Shown one piece after another: positions 35,566-45,786 of a stretch of DNA of 64,000 nt. Within the stretch, counting starts at the first letter, position 1; the number at the start of each line of letters is the position of its first letter. The DNA is from Oceanicoccus sp. (lineage in GTDB: Bacteria; Pseudomonadota; Gammaproteobacteria; Pseudomonadales; Dasaniaceae): positions 28,149-92,148 of the forward strand of contig NZ_JAQWFR010000024.1 in the NCBI RefSeq assembly GCF_029238675.1. Reading direction: 5' to 3'. Position numbers and translations under genes: made by a program. The notes beneath the pieces were generated by a model that was not told where the DNA came from, ran no database searches, and saw only the letters and a program-made list of their open reading frames with translations.

Positions 35566-36549
35566 ATGTCAGAAAATAATGAAAAAGCAATGCGAATTCT
35601 GGTCACTGGCGGCTCAGGTTTTATCGGCGCCAACCTGGTGAAGTATTTTATTGATCGCAATATTGAGATCCAGAATATTGATGTCGTGCCTCCCACCTTG
35701 ATCCCCAGTCAGGAATCTTCTTGGGTTCAGCAGGATATTTTGGACGCAGAGGGTTTGAAAAAAACCTTTGAAGACTTTTCACCCACCCATGTTATTCATA
35801 TGGCGGCGCGTACGGACCTTGAAGAAGAAAATGACATTAATGGCTATAGTGCGAATATACAGGGTGTAGAGAATGTCTTAAATGCAGCCAAGCTACCGAG
35901 TGTTGAGCGGGTCATTATTATTTCCAGTATGTTGGTCTGTGAGCCTGGCTATTTACCCAAAGACGATTTGGATTTCAAGCCCAATACACTCTATGGTGAA
36001 AGCAAAGTAGAAACAGAAAAAGCGGTGCGTAAACAACAACTACCCTATAGCTGGTGCATTGTTCGCCCGGCTGTTATTTGGGGGCCACACCACCTAAGGC
36101 TATTGGATGGTTTCTTTAAAATTATGCGCAAAGGTTTATATTTCCACCCGGGTGCGTCCCAGGCCAAACGCTCTTATGGTTATGTGGGCAATTCTGTTTA
36201 TCAATTAGATAAATTATTACAGGTGGAAGAGACGGCGATAGCTGGAAAAGTATTTTACCTGACTGATCCACCGATCAATCTGCATGAATGGGTAAATGGT
36301 TTCTCCCGGTTATTTCACGGCCGGGATGTGCGCAATATCCCCGGGTTTATTCTGCAAGCGGCAGGGCTGGTCGGGGATATGCTGGAAAAAATAGGCATTC
36401 ATAAATTTCCGATGAATAGCTTTCGTTATCGCAATATGACGGCAAACAATATAGTCCCTACCGAAGCGATCAGTGAAGTGGTCGGGCCTTTGCCCTATAC
36501 AATGCAGCAGGGTATTGCAGAAACCGTAGATTGGATAAAAGAAAACTAG
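35566..36549 (+). CDS. NAD-dependent sugar epimerase/dehydratase (SDR family)
   Basis: 327 residues, extended SDR fold. NAD loop VTGGSGFIGANLV near residue 14, the active-site tyrosine/lysine YGESKVETE near 144, and VIHMAARTD near 78. Likely acts on a nucleotide sugar, but the exact substrate cannot be read from the motifs. It could be the C4 epimerase partner of the UDP-sugar dehydrogenase at 52830. Confidence 0.8.
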   Translation: MSENNEKAMRILVTGGSGFIGANLVKYFIDRNIEIQNIDVVPPTLIPSQESSWVQQDILDAEGLKKTFEDFSPTHVIHMAARTDLEEENDINGYSANIQGVENVLNAAKLPSVERVIIISSMLVCEPGYLPKDDLDFKPNTLYGESKVETEKAVRKQQLPYSWCIVRPAVIWGPHHLRLLDGFFKIMRKGLYFHPGASQAKRSYGYVGNSVYQLDKLLQVEETAIAGKVFYLTDPPINLHEWVNGFSRLFHGRDVRNIPGFILQAAGLVGDMLEKIGIHKFPMNSFRYRNMTANNIVPTEAISEVVGPLPYTMQQGIAETVDWIKEN

Positions 36550-36561
36550 GAGCCTTATAGA

Positions 36562-37767
36562 GTGAAAGTTCTAATAAATAGCATCAATTATTGGCCAGAG
36601 TTGACAGGTATTGGCAAATATACCGGTGAGATGGCCGAGTGGTTGGCGGCCCAGGGACATGATGTCTATGTGGTAACAGCTCCACCTTATTATCCTGCCT
36701 GGAAAGTAGCTGAGGGTTACCGTAGTAGTGCTTATAAAACAGAGCAAGTCGCCGGTGTAACTATTATCCGTTGCCCAGTCTGGGTGCCACCGTCGCCGAC
36801 GGGCCTAACCCGTATTATTCATTTACTTTCATTTGCCATGTCCAGTATGCCCGTGATGTTATGGCTAGCATTAACTAAGCGGCCCGATGTAGTACAGGTT
36901 ATAGAGCCCCCCGTAGCCTGTACCCCGGTCGCATGGTTGAGTGCAAAACTGGCGGGCGCCTTCTCATGGCTACATATTCAGGATTTTGAAGTGGATGCCG
37001 CCTTTGAATTAAACATTTTACCTGAGGGGCCCGTCCGTAAGGTGGTAGAAATGATTGAGCGTTTTATCATGAGAAGGTTCGATAGAGTCTCTACCATCTC
37101 GGAAAAAATGCTCGAGCGCTTAGTGAGCAAAGGCATTGATCCCGCCAAACAATTTTTATTTGAAAATTGGACGGATATTGATGCGATACAGCCTATAGCC
37201 GGGATTAATAAATTAGGCTTAGAATTAAATATTGATGCCGATAAAAAGGTGCTGCTGTACTCAGGTAATATGGGCAAGAAACAAGGTCTTGAAATACTTG
37301 TTGAGCTGGCTAAAGGTGTTCAGCACAGAGAGGATATTATTTTATTACTATGCGGCGATGGGGTTATGCGGCCTGAGTTGGAGCATTTGGCGCAGGGCTT
37401 ATCAAACATTCAATTTTTGCCGCTTCAACCGATGGACAGGTTGAATGAGCTATTAAATATAGCTGATATTCACTTGCTACCGCAGCGAGCAGGTGCGGAG
37501 GATCTTGTAATGCCTTCAAAATTAACCAACATGTTATCCAGCGGAAAACCAGTTATAGCCACTGTTGGGCAAAATACCCAGGTAGCTAGCGTAGTCAAGC
37601 TGTGTGGAGCAGTGGTATCACCTGATAATGCAGCGCAGCTCTGTCAGGCTGTTATAGCATTAATTGATGACCCGGAAAAAAGTGCCCGCCTGGGCGCTGC
37701 CGGAAGACGTTATGCCGAACAAAACTGGGAATTGAATGCGGTATTACATAAAGCGTTTGTCCTATAA
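36562..37767 (+). CDS. WcaI-like glycosyltransferase family 4 (possible fucosyltransferase)
   Basis: 401 residues, GTG start. The N-terminus MKVLINSINYWPELTGIGKYT, then EWLAAQGHDVYVVTAPPYYP, closely resembles colanic acid WcaI. LLYSGNMGKKQGLEILVELA near 232 and PSKLTNMLSSGKPVIA near 313 mark the donor domain. WcaI is the proposed fucosyltransferase of colanic acid, and GDP-fucose enzymes are encoded at 50594-52757, so an L-fucose donor is a reasonable inference. Confidence 0.85.
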   Translation: MKVLINSINYWPELTGIGKYTGEMAEWLAAQGHDVYVVTAPPYYPAWKVAEGYRSSAYKTEQVAGVTIIRCPVWVPPSPTGLTRIIHLLSFAMSSMPVMLWLALTKRPDVVQVIEPPVACTPVAWLSAKLAGAFSWLHIQDFEVDAAFELNILPEGPVRKVVEMIERFIMRRFDRVSTISEKMLERLVSKGIDPAKQFLFENWTDIDAIQPIAGINKLGLELNIDADKKVLLYSGNMGKKQGLEILVELAKGVQHREDIILLLCGDGVMRPELEHLAQGLSNIQFLPLQPMDRLNELLNIADIHLLPQRAGAEDLVMPSKLTNMLSSGKPVIATVGQNTQVASVVKLCGAVVSPDNAAQLCQAVIALIDDPEKSARLGAAGRRYAEQNWELNAVLHKAFVL

Positions 37768-37788
37768 AAATACCCCGGAATTAAAAGC

Positions 37789-38709
37789 ATGCCAGAAGAT
37801 AACTCTTTAAATCAAAGGCCCATTGTCCATATGGGATTTCACAAAACAGGAACCAGCTGGTTTCAACGTCAGTTTTATCCGAGTGTAGAAAATCTGGACT
37901 ACATGCATCACTATCAAGTTAAAAAGATTTTTCTTGACCCCAGGGGCTTGGAAGAAACGGGCAGCGAAGAAAAAGATATAGCGATGTCAGGAAAAATTCT
38001 TTGCCATGAAGAGCTTTCTGGCAATATACAAGCGGGTGGCCTGAATTCGTTTGCGACGATGGAAATTGCACGCCGAATAAAGGATAAAGTAGAAAATCCT
38101 AAGATTGTTCTATTTATTAGAAACCAAAAATGTATGATCGCTTCAGCTTATTCACAATATATAAAAAATGGTGGAAACTATTCGGCTAGTCGATATTTGT
38201 TCCATAAAGAGTTTCAAAAGACGCATAGAGAGGCATTGTTTTCTTTTCAGCATTTCGATTATGACTTAAAACTAAAGTATTACGAGAGCCTTTTTGGAAA
38301 AGAAAATATACACCTCTATCTCTATGAAGACTTTTCTGCCGACGGAGAAGGATTTATTAAGCAATATAAAAAGGATCTTAATATTGTCTGTTCAGTGATG
38401 CCAAAGGCAAGAGTCAATGTTGCCTATGGTCGTGGCATATTACAGTTGTCTCGATTAATAAATGTTTTTTCACGAGAGGCGATGATTTATAAATATTATT
38501 TATTACATTTACCAGGGCTGCACAGCCTGGCCCGAAGGGTTCTGCCTAAACTGAATAAGATAAAGCTATTTAATAAAAAGGCCACACCGGAAGCATTGCT
38601 GGGCGATGATAATATCAAGTTTATTGATGAATATTATAAGGCGTCTAATCGGAGATTGAGCGAGCGCTACCCCTTGGCTTTCGAGAAGCATGGTTATATT
38701 AAGCCGTGA
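37789..38709 (+). CDS. Sulfotransferase-like protein (HKTGTS type)
   Basis: 306 residues. PAPS-loop-like VHMGFHKTGTSWFQRQFYP near residues 13-31, a second segment IVLFIRNQKCMIASAYSQY near 105, and end FEKHGYIKP. It is a diverged paralogue of the protein at 27400 (same two motifs at the same distances and a common ending), sharing the locus but not adjacent. Sulfate transfer is inferred from family resemblance. Confidence 0.72.
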   Translation: MPEDNSLNQRPIVHMGFHKTGTSWFQRQFYPSVENLDYMHHYQVKKIFLDPRGLEETGSEEKDIAMSGKILCHEELSGNIQAGGLNSFATMEIARRIKDKVENPKIVLFIRNQKCMIASAYSQYIKNGGNYSASRYLFHKEFQKTHREALFSFQHFDYDLKLKYYESLFGKENIHLYLYEDFSADGEGFIKQYKKDLNIVCSVMPKARVNVAYGRGILQLSRLINVFSREAMIYKYYLLHLPGLHSLARRVLPKLNKIKLFNKKATPEALLGDDNIKFIDEYYKASNRRLSERYPLAFEKHGYIKP

Positions 38710-38793
38710 AAGTAACCAGCAAGAAACTATTTCAGCTATATGGTTTTATAGTGTTGAGACTAATGAAAAAAGTGCATGTAAGGCGTTGATAAT

Positions 38794-40251
38794 TTGACCT
38801 CAAAAAATAACGATAAACAAAAAAACTTCTTTTTCGATACCGCAGCACTAGTGGGTGGTAATGCAGGAGCACAGTTTATCACGGTGGCATTAACACCTGT
38901 GATTACACGGCTATTTAGCCCGGAGGCTTTTGGTGAGTTTTCTGTGATCGTGGCCTGTGCGGGGCCTTTTGTCGCCTTCGCGGGCTTGCGATATCACGAG
39001 GCTATCATGCTGCCTGAAAAAGAGTCCGATGCCTCGTCCTTATTTTGGTTATCCACTTATCTTATATTAGCATTAACGCTGCTAGTTACCATCGTCATAG
39101 CATTTATAGGGACAGACATTGCGAACCTTTTAGAGATCTCCCAGGCACACGGACTAATTTATTTTGTGCCTGTACTAATATTTCTTGTTTCGATACGCCG
39201 TGTGTTGGATGCTAAATTGCAGCGAGCACGGCAGTTTAAATATCTGGCTGGTACGTCAATTGGTGTAGCCATTACAGACCGGACGGTTTCCATCGGCGGT
39301 GGTTTATTAGCGTATCTATCGGCATCAACACTGGTTGTCGGTAGGGCGCTGGGTTTATTGTCCAGCATCCTGTTAATGTTAATAGCAAAAACACCGGATA
39401 AGCAGGCAAGTATTGGCAGCATTCGAGCGGTTGCCCGACGTTACAACAACTTCGCAAAATATGCATGGGCCGGAGTTATTCAACAGTTGGATATGGTATT
39501 GCCAACTATTGTTTTGGCGAGCATTTTTGGGCCGGTCGTCGCAGGTTTATATGCTCTGGCTAAAAGAGTATTGGCAGAACCTTCCTTAATAGTAGGGCGG
39601 GCCCTGTCAAAAACGTTTTACCAAAAAGCTACCGAACTACATCGGAACAACCAATCGATTGCCAAAATCACCGCTGAACTTTTAACTTACCTGATTAGCT
39701 GGATAGTCCCGCCTATGGTTATATTTTCCTTTGTGGCCGCTTCTTCATTTGCATTGGTTTTTGGTGAAGAATGGCGGCAGGCTGGAAGTTATAGTGTGCT
39801 ACTAATACCGGTATTTATCGCTTCTTTTGTTATGCAGCCGCTGTCGAGAATATTTAATATTTTGGAGAAGCAGAAGCAGTTGGCTATGTTTTCTGTATTA
39901 AAATTATCTTTTACTGTGGCCGCTCTTATCAGTGGAATTTATTCTGAGTCGCCAGAGATGACTTTTACCTTGCTCTCAGTATTTGTGATATTTTTAAGTT
40001 CATCCCGTGGATATTGGATTCTTACTCAGGTCGGTGTGCCCAGGTTTACGATGATGCCCGTTTTCATAGGAGTTGTTGTCAAGTCGGTACTCTTTTCATT
40101 ACCCATTGTTCTAGTACAACACTATTTTTCTCTGCCTGAATGGCAACAGATATTACTGGCCGCAATGCTGGTTGCTATATATATGGGCTGGATGGTGCTC
40201 AATGACAATCGTTTAAGTGCCATGCTTAAACGGAAAAAACATCCCCAATAA
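38794..40251 (+). CDS. Oligosaccharide flippase (Wzx/MATE-like)
   Basis: 485 residues with about 12-14 membrane helices. The N-terminus LVGGNAGAQFITVALTPVITRLFSPEAFGEFSV is the pattern of polysaccharide flippases. It would flip lipid-linked repeat units across the inner membrane for the Wzy-like polymerase. The start is TTG at 38794 with AGG 10 bases upstream; no ATG fits better. Confidence 0.87.
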   Translation: MTSKNNDKQKNFFFDTAALVGGNAGAQFITVALTPVITRLFSPEAFGEFSVIVACAGPFVAFAGLRYHEAIMLPEKESDASSLFWLSTYLILALTLLVTIVIAFIGTDIANLLEISQAHGLIYFVPVLIFLVSIRRVLDAKLQRARQFKYLAGTSIGVAITDRTVSIGGGLLAYLSASTLVVGRALGLLSSILLMLIAKTPDKQASIGSIRAVARRYNNFAKYAWAGVIQQLDMVLPTIVLASIFGPVVAGLYALAKRVLAEPSLIVGRALSKTFYQKATELHRNNQSIAKITAELLTYLISWIVPPMVIFSFVAASSFALVFGEEWRQAGSYSVLLIPVFIASFVMQPLSRIFNILEKQKQLAMFSVLKLSFTVAALISGIYSESPEMTFTLLSVFVIFLSSSRGYWILTQVGVPRFTMMPVFIGVVVKSVLFSLPIVLVQHYFSLPEWQQILLAAMLVAIYMGWMVLNDNRLSAMLKRKKHPQ

Positions 40252-40311
40252 TCAATGTGCGCAGTTTACGATAAGAAAAAAATCATATGCAAATGGAAGA
40301 GTCCATTAAAC

Positions 40312-42564
40312 ATGTTTTTAAAACATAAGAAATCTCCTCGCCTGCTCGCACTTATACTGCTGGCCGGCGTTGTCTCTATTTATCCAGTCAATGCCGAGCA
40401 GCTTGATAAGCTCATATGGCTCGATTTTAATCTGGACTGGGATGAGCAACTACCTTCACCGATTGCGATGGGGGGGCGTGTACTGGATGCCCCTGCAGGA
40501 AAGCATGGCCGTTTGCGAGCGGTGGGTGAAAAGCTGGTATTTGAAGACGGTACGCCTTTTAAACTCTGGGGTGCAGGTATAGCATTTTCAAACTCTATTG
40601 GCGGCAACGCTGTGCCCCCACCTAAAAAAGATGCGGCTAAATTAGCGGATAAGATTGCCAGCTATGGCTTTAACCATATCCGGTTTATTGGTTTTGATGG
40701 TAACGCAGAGCAAGCGATACAAAATTGGCATAAAAATGGAGTGATCAAATCTGAATTATTGGATCGCCTGGATTATTTAGTCAAAGAGTTACAGGAGCGG
40801 GGTATATACTATTCCTTTTCTATTAATAATAATTCTTCGAAATTATTTCGTGACACCAATATTCTTGAACCGAATGTCAAAGAACAGCCCTACAAACATT
40901 ATAGAACCCTGCGCGTTATAGATGAGGCGGGTAGAACTAAAGTCGCCGAGTGGTCCAGGGAATTTTTAGCACATTACAACCCATATACTCAACAAACCTA
41001 TGCTGAAGACAACGCCAATATCTATTTTAATGCCGTTAACGAAGATACTTCAGTGCTTACCTATTATACTCGGCTGCGTAAATTTAGCCCTGAGTGGGCA
41101 GAAAAAATTGAAAAGCAGTTCGCTGATTTTTTAAAGCAAAAATATAAGACAAACGATGCATTGAGAGAAGCCTGGTTGCAATCGGGAAAAGTAGGCCTGG
41201 AAAGTACAGAAGATATTGATGACGGCAGCGTTGCTCTCAGGCCGTTAACCAGAATAACCCTGATGAGCTCTGCACGCATATCGGATACCTCAGAGTTTTT
41301 GATATCACTTGATATCGCTATTGCGGAGGCTGTTTCTTCATCGGTTAAATCTGTTGGCTATGATCGCTTATATACAGGCAATAATAAATGGATGGGTTAT
41401 AGCAGTTTGTATGCCAGCTATCTCCATGGAAATTATATTGAAGGGCATATCTACTATGGTGGTGGCAGATATATAGTTGATAAAAAAACCAATAAAAGAA
41501 CCAAAGACCTCCTTGTTACTAATCGGAGTTATATCAAGGAGATGACAGCAGGTGAAAAAAGTTTAAGACCTTTATTTAATGATACCCGGTTTGGGATATC
41601 CCGGCTGCTGCCAACCAACCTGGTTGACAGGCCATTTATAGCCAGTGAGTGGAATCATGTTGTATGGAGTGATTATGCTTATGAGGGTTTATTCATTATG
41701 CTGGGTCTTGGCTCAAGAATGGGGGTAGATGGTCTTGATATGCAGCTATACTTTAATTCTCCAGGGCCAGATTATAAAACGACGACGGCTGAATCGTCAT
41801 ATACCATTACTGGCAGTCCGTTACATTTAGCCTTGCTACCCTCTATGGCGCTGGCATTCCAGAAAGATTACATAGAACAGGCAGAAATCAGGGCGGTGTA
41901 CTGCCATGCTAAAGATAAAAACGAGTTATATCAAAAGGGCTTGTTACGGCCAGAAATAAAACAAGATTTTGAAACAGTCATCATGCGCCATGGCATAGAG
42001 TATGTTCGTGCCGCTATCGGTGAGGGCTGTGATTTTAAGCCTGAGAGGGGAAATAACCGCATGGCTGCAGTCGTCGAGCCAGTAAGCTACAAAAATGGTC
42101 ACTTTAATATTTATACGAAAAAATTTGAAGCATTGGTAGGTGACCTAGTTAACAACCAAAACAAAGGCGGGGTCTTATCTGTCAATTTATCACAACAGGG
42201 AAGCCTATCCGCTATCAGCCTTGATGATCAGCCCCTAACAGAGTCATTATGTATTTTAACAACAGTGGGTGGGCCGATAAAAAATTCGAAGGCTTATTTC
42301 AGCTACGATAAAGACGGAAAGAAATCGATTCACTCGATGACAAAGGGCGAACCTCAAATCAGGGCTAATACCGGTGAGATACAACTGCGATTAAATAAAC
42401 TGTCCACCACTAGCAGGATTGCTTATAGTATTAGGGCTGATGGCAGTAAAACAAGACTCGATAATGCCGTCATTGCTAACGGCGATAAGGAAATTGTTAG
42501 CCTAACAGCAGAAAGCCTGGACTCTCCCTGGGTACTCGTTGGAGCACCATCATGCGTCAGCTAA
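40312..42564 (+). CDS. Secreted glycoside-hydrolase-like protein (TIM-barrel, clan GH-A-like)
   Basis: 750 residues from ATG 40312. A signal peptide ends near VNAEQ (about residue 29). Then DFNLDWDEQLPSPIAMGG, a barrel start FKLWGAGIAF, FNHIRFIGFDG, a putative acid/base in FNAVNEDTS near 240 and a putative nucleophile in FIASEWNHV near 445, the N-E and E pair expected of clan GH-A. A beta-rich C-terminus follows from about 590. It may trim or edit the exopolysaccharide in the periplasm. An ATG at 40255 adds 19 basic residues and looks less likely. Confidence 0.65.
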   Translation: MFLKHKKSPRLLALILLAGVVSIYPVNAEQLDKLIWLDFNLDWDEQLPSPIAMGGRVLDAPAGKHGRLRAVGEKLVFEDGTPFKLWGAGIAFSNSIGGNAVPPPKKDAAKLADKIASYGFNHIRFIGFDGNAEQAIQNWHKNGVIKSELLDRLDYLVKELQERGIYYSFSINNNSSKLFRDTNILEPNVKEQPYKHYRTLRVIDEAGRTKVAEWSREFLAHYNPYTQQTYAEDNANIYFNAVNEDTSVLTYYTRLRKFSPEWAEKIEKQFADFLKQKYKTNDALREAWLQSGKVGLESTEDIDDGSVALRPLTRITLMSSARISDTSEFLISLDIAIAEAVSSSVKSVGYDRLYTGNNKWMGYSSLYASYLHGNYIEGHIYYGGGRYIVDKKTNKRTKDLLVTNRSYIKEMTAGEKSLRPLFNDTRFGISRLLPTNLVDRPFIASEWNHVVWSDYAYEGLFIMLGLGSRMGVDGLDMQLYFNSPGPDYKTTTAESSYTITGSPLHLALLPSMALAFQKDYIEQAEIRAVYCHAKDKNELYQKGLLRPEIKQDFETVIMRHGIEYVRAAIGEGCDFKPERGNNRMAAVVEPVSYKNGHFNIYTKKFEALVGDLVNNQNKGGVLSVNLSQQGSLSAISLDDQPLTESLCILTTVGGPIKNSKAYFSYDKDGKKSIHSMTKGEPQIRANTGEIQLRLNKLSTTSRIAYSIRADGSKTRLDNAVIANGDKEIVSLTAESLDSPWVLVGAPSCVS

Positions 42565-43655
42565 TAAGATATTTAAAAAATACCCTTAACCCCTCCTATG
42601 CGTTATCACCTTTGCTGTTAAGGTCGGTGAGTGTCGACGAAATGCCCTCGCCAATCGGGCCGATTGTTTATTTGCCCGCTGAGACGATTGATTGCCAGGA
42701 GTTACCTGGCATGCCTGTTACACCGCATATGTCCCATTTACAGGAAGCCAGTCATAGCTCCATGACGGCTACGGTTAGGGTTTTAGAAAATTTGATTTAT
42801 GTGGCAGAGTGCACGGCCAAGAACCTACTACTCTCGCCGCAAAGGAAATTTATCAGCGAAAGTAGTAGTACCATGAAAAGCACCAGATCATTCAGATGGC
42901 AGAATGCGCGTCGCCCTGTTTGTAAGTCCTATAAAGGCTTAAACATGGTTTTTCGTGGCGTGAGCAATAATTTTTATCATGCGCTAATCGACAATTTGCC
43001 ACGCCTTATGGCGCTATCTGATACGGCCCTTGGCCTTACGGAAAATGTTCGATTGCTTATACCCGGGAAATTATCCGGCGCTGAAGCTGCACTGTTGGAA
43101 TTGGTTTTGCCTGATAATGTTGAAGTCGAGATTATAGAAGCCGGGAAGTCATATCATTTAGAGCGCTGTCTTTTTGCTACATTTGCAACCAGGCAGTTTT
43201 CAGGCTTTGTGCCCAGCGCCTACCTGGACTGGCTTGGTAAGCATGTGCTACCCCAGCGAGAACGAAAGGCCAATCGGCTTATCTATATTTCCAGGCAAAA
43301 AGCTCCAAAAAGAAGATTGCTAAACGAAGACGAAATGATTGCCTGTGTGAAAGGCTATGGATTTGAGGTTTTTAACCTCGAGGATCTTTCCCTATCTGAG
43401 CAGATAGAATTATTTTATGATGCAAAATGTGTTATCGGTTTACATGGGGCGGGCTTTACCAACCTGGTTTTTAGCAGCGGCCTGCAGGTTATTGAACTTT
43501 TTCCTTATCAATGGGTAAAGCCCAGCTACTATTTTCTAACAAAGGCTGTTGGCGGCCATTATCATTATGTGGTGGGCGAAGGTGATGAAATAAATGTTGA
43601 TGTGGCGTTGCCGGTTAACCTTGTTAGGGAGCGTATAGAAGGTCTGGCCCTATAG
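42552..43655 (+). CDS. Glycosyltransferase family 61 (DUF563) protein
   Basis: 367 residues. Family 61 hallmarks: GVSNNFYHALIDNLPRLMAL near 138, LIYISRQKAPKRRLLNE near 235, and IGLHGAGFTNLVFSSGLQVIELFP near 297. Such enzymes transfer pentose or other sugars; here the acceptor is unknown. Overlaps the hydrolase-like gene by 13 bases, so the two are probably co-translated. Converges on the acyltransferase gene with two bases between. Confidence 0.85.
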   Translation: MRQLIRYLKNTLNPSYALSPLLLRSVSVDEMPSPIGPIVYLPAETIDCQELPGMPVTPHMSHLQEASHSSMTATVRVLENLIYVAECTAKNLLLSPQRKFISESSSTMKSTRSFRWQNARRPVCKSYKGLNMVFRGVSNNFYHALIDNLPRLMALSDTALGLTENVRLLIPGKLSGAEAALLELVLPDNVEVEIIEAGKSYHLERCLFATFATRQFSGFVPSAYLDWLGKHVLPQRERKANRLIYISRQKAPKRRLLNEDEMIACVKGYGFEVFNLEDLSLSEQIELFYDAKCVIGLHGAGFTNLVFSSGLQVIELFPYQWVKPSYYFLTKAVGGHYHYVVGEGDEINVDVALPVNLVRERIEGLAL

Positions 43656-43657
43656 CA

Positions 43658-44734
43658 TTATGCAAGACTTTTACTTGTCGTCTTATCTGCATTTTTTTTC
43701 ACAGCTCGGGTTAGCCATCGCGTCACCGGTTGTTCGATTAATAGATAACAGACATGACCGCCAATAATAGAAAGTATAACGGCGGTGACGATAAAGACAC
43801 TAAAGTGGACTTCTAATCCGAGAACTTTTCGCCAAGTGAAGCCTAAAAGGTTAATAGTAAAAAGGTGTGTTAAATATAACGAATAAGAGCTGGCTCCAAG
43901 CCTGGCTAAAATTGTGGGAATGTTAATAGAGTACATACGCTCCCAATAAATAGCACCTATAACAATAAAGAAGCTTGGAATCCCCCACTTGACCACCCGC
44001 CATTTAGGGGTGGTATCAAAGAACATAGAAACAAATAAAAGTGCAGCGCCAAAGAAAAACCATAGATGCGGAGAGGGAATAGAGTTTCGGTTGAAATAAA
44101 CAGTGGCAATAATACAACCCATTAGAAATTCAAGTAACAATGGGTGTGTATAAACCTTAAGCTGCCAAACATCGGCGAAGAAAATGCTGCCAAGAATGCA
44201 GCTGCCGATAAACCAAAAAGCCAGTAGATATAAAAATAAACGCTTAGGGAAAAATAATAAAATAGCGACGACACAATAAAAATACATTTCATACAGCAAT
44301 GTCCAGCCAACCGGCAAAATGGTTTTAATAGCGCCATCATGGGGTGTTGGATAGGGTAAAAATAACATCGAGGTTACATAATGGCTGATATTAAAACTTT
44401 TACCGTCACTAAAATTTTCAGGCGACAGGAATAATAACAGGGCGATAAACGACGTGTAGAGCCAGTATGTTGGTGCGACCCTGATAAATCGTTTTATAAT
44501 AAATGAGTTGCTACTACCCGGTGTTTGAAACGCATTTTGCGTTACATAAACCATGATAAATCCGCTAATAACGAAAAAAATATCGACCCCTGCACGGCCA
44601 ACACCAAATGTCGTTAAATCATTGGATACCAGATCCCTTGCGGCGAGGTGCATGTAGCTATGCAAGATAACGACTAAGATTGCAGCAATGGCACGTAGTG
44701 CCTGTATCGATTCAAGAGTGTGTCTGGCAGTCAT
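43658..44734 (-). CDS. Acyltransferase family 3 (OafA/WcaH-like O-acyltransferase)
   Basis: 358 residues, ten predicted helices. Family-typical SIQALRAIAAILVVILHSY at the N-terminus with the catalytic-type histidine, GRAGVDIFFVISGFIMVYVT near 45, and RFIRVAPTYWLYT near 85. It would O-acetylate or O-succinylate polysaccharide residues from a cytoplasmic acyl donor. Opposite orientation to its neighbours. Confidence 0.9.
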   Translation of the reverse strand: MTARHTLESIQALRAIAAILVVILHSYMHLAARDLVSNDLTTFGVGRAGVDIFFVISGFIMVYVTQNAFQTPGSSNSFIIKRFIRVAPTYWLYTSFIALLLFLSPENFSDGKSFNISHYVTSMLFLPYPTPHDGAIKTILPVGWTLLYEMYFYCVVAILLFFPKRLFLYLLAFWFIGSCILGSIFFADVWQLKVYTHPLLLEFLMGCIIATVYFNRNSIPSPHLWFFFGAALLFVSMFFDTTPKWRVVKWGIPSFFIVIGAIYWERMYSINIPTILARLGASSYSLYLTHLFTINLLGFTWRKVLGLEVHFSVFIVTAVILSIIGGHVCYLLIEQPVTRWLTRAVKKNADKTTSKSLA

Positions 44735-44894
44735 GGGTGTTTTATATACCGTTAATTATGTTTTTTTTGGCAGATTACATGAATACTATCATTTTTAGTC
44801 TATTTGCAATCGTTTATATAAGTACATATCTTACAGCTACAGACAGTAATATTACTATAACCACCATAACGAGAGCCATTTGCTGAGTAATGCC

Positions 44895-45770
44895 ATGAGC
44901 GATAACGATAACACCAGTGGTCATAAGGCCTCTTTTATTGGTATAGGTGCGCAGAAATGTGGTACGACATGGGTCCACCACTGTTTAAGTCAGCATCCCG
45001 GGATTTATGCTGCCCAGGGGCAGGACAAGGATACAAAGTTCTTTGGTAGTTTTTATGATCGAGGCTATCAATGGTATGAGAGTCATTTTGCAGAAGCCTC
45101 GCCCGGGTTGAAGAGGGGGGAGGTTTCAACCTCCTATTTTTATAATAGTGATATTCCTGAGCGTATTCGGCGGTATAACCCGGATGTAAAACTATTTGTC
45201 TGCCTAAGAGACCCTATAGAACGTATTATTTCAAACCACAAGCACCAAGTACGTGGGCGGCAGATTTGGGGTGATAATTTTTCCCTGAAACATGCGCTTG
45301 ATAATAACCCTGCCTATATCATGCAGTCGCGGTATGCCCTTCATCTCGAGCGTTGGTATAAGGTGTTTCCCAAAGAGCAAATCAAAATTGTTTTTTTCGA
45401 GGATATTTATTCTGCGCCACAGCAGCTTATTAGTGAGCTATATGAGTTTCTGGAAGTAGATGCCAGCTTTATACCACAGGAGTTAGATACGGTTGCGAAT
45501 GCATCCTATCTTCCGGCCGCTGGCGGCACGACTAAAATCGTTGCCACCGCTGGTCGCGCGCTAAGGTCAATAGGTCTGGGTACGATAGTAGAGCAGGGCC
45601 GTAAAATGGGCATTAATCAGTGGTTGAGACGCTCTAAGGCGCCTGCGAATAAGGAAACTCTTACCGTTGAGGCGGAGGCACTTGAGCAGATTTGTAGCCT
45701 CTTACAGCCCGACGTCGACAGATTGAGTGAGTTAACTGGCAGGGATTTGTCCCATTGGCTGAAAAAATAG
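44895..45770 (+). CDS. Sulfotransferase (heparan N-sulfotransferase-like)
   Basis: 291 residues. 5'-PSB loop FIGIGAQKCGTTWVHHCLSQHPGIY near residues 15-38 split by the conserved K and TT, and 3'-PB segment KLFVCLRDPIERIISNHKHQ near 105. These are the clearest PAPS motifs in the window (FxGxxKxGTTxL pattern and RDPxER). The most probable polysaccharide sulfotransferase here. A TTG at 44880 in frame is an alternative start; neither has a strong ribosome site. Confidence 0.85.
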   Translation: MSDNDNTSGHKASFIGIGAQKCGTTWVHHCLSQHPGIYAAQGQDKDTKFFGSFYDRGYQWYESHFAEASPGLKRGEVSTSYFYNSDIPERIRRYNPDVKLFVCLRDPIERIISNHKHQVRGRQIWGDNFSLKHALDNNPAYIMQSRYALHLERWYKVFPKEQIKIVFFEDIYSAPQQLISELYEFLEVDASFIPQELDTVANASYLPAAGGTTKIVATAGRALRSIGLGTIVEQGRKMGINQWLRRSKAPANKETLTVEAEALEQICSLLQPDVDRLSELTGRDLSHWLKK

Positions 45771-45786
45771 CTATAGCCATGGCCTA

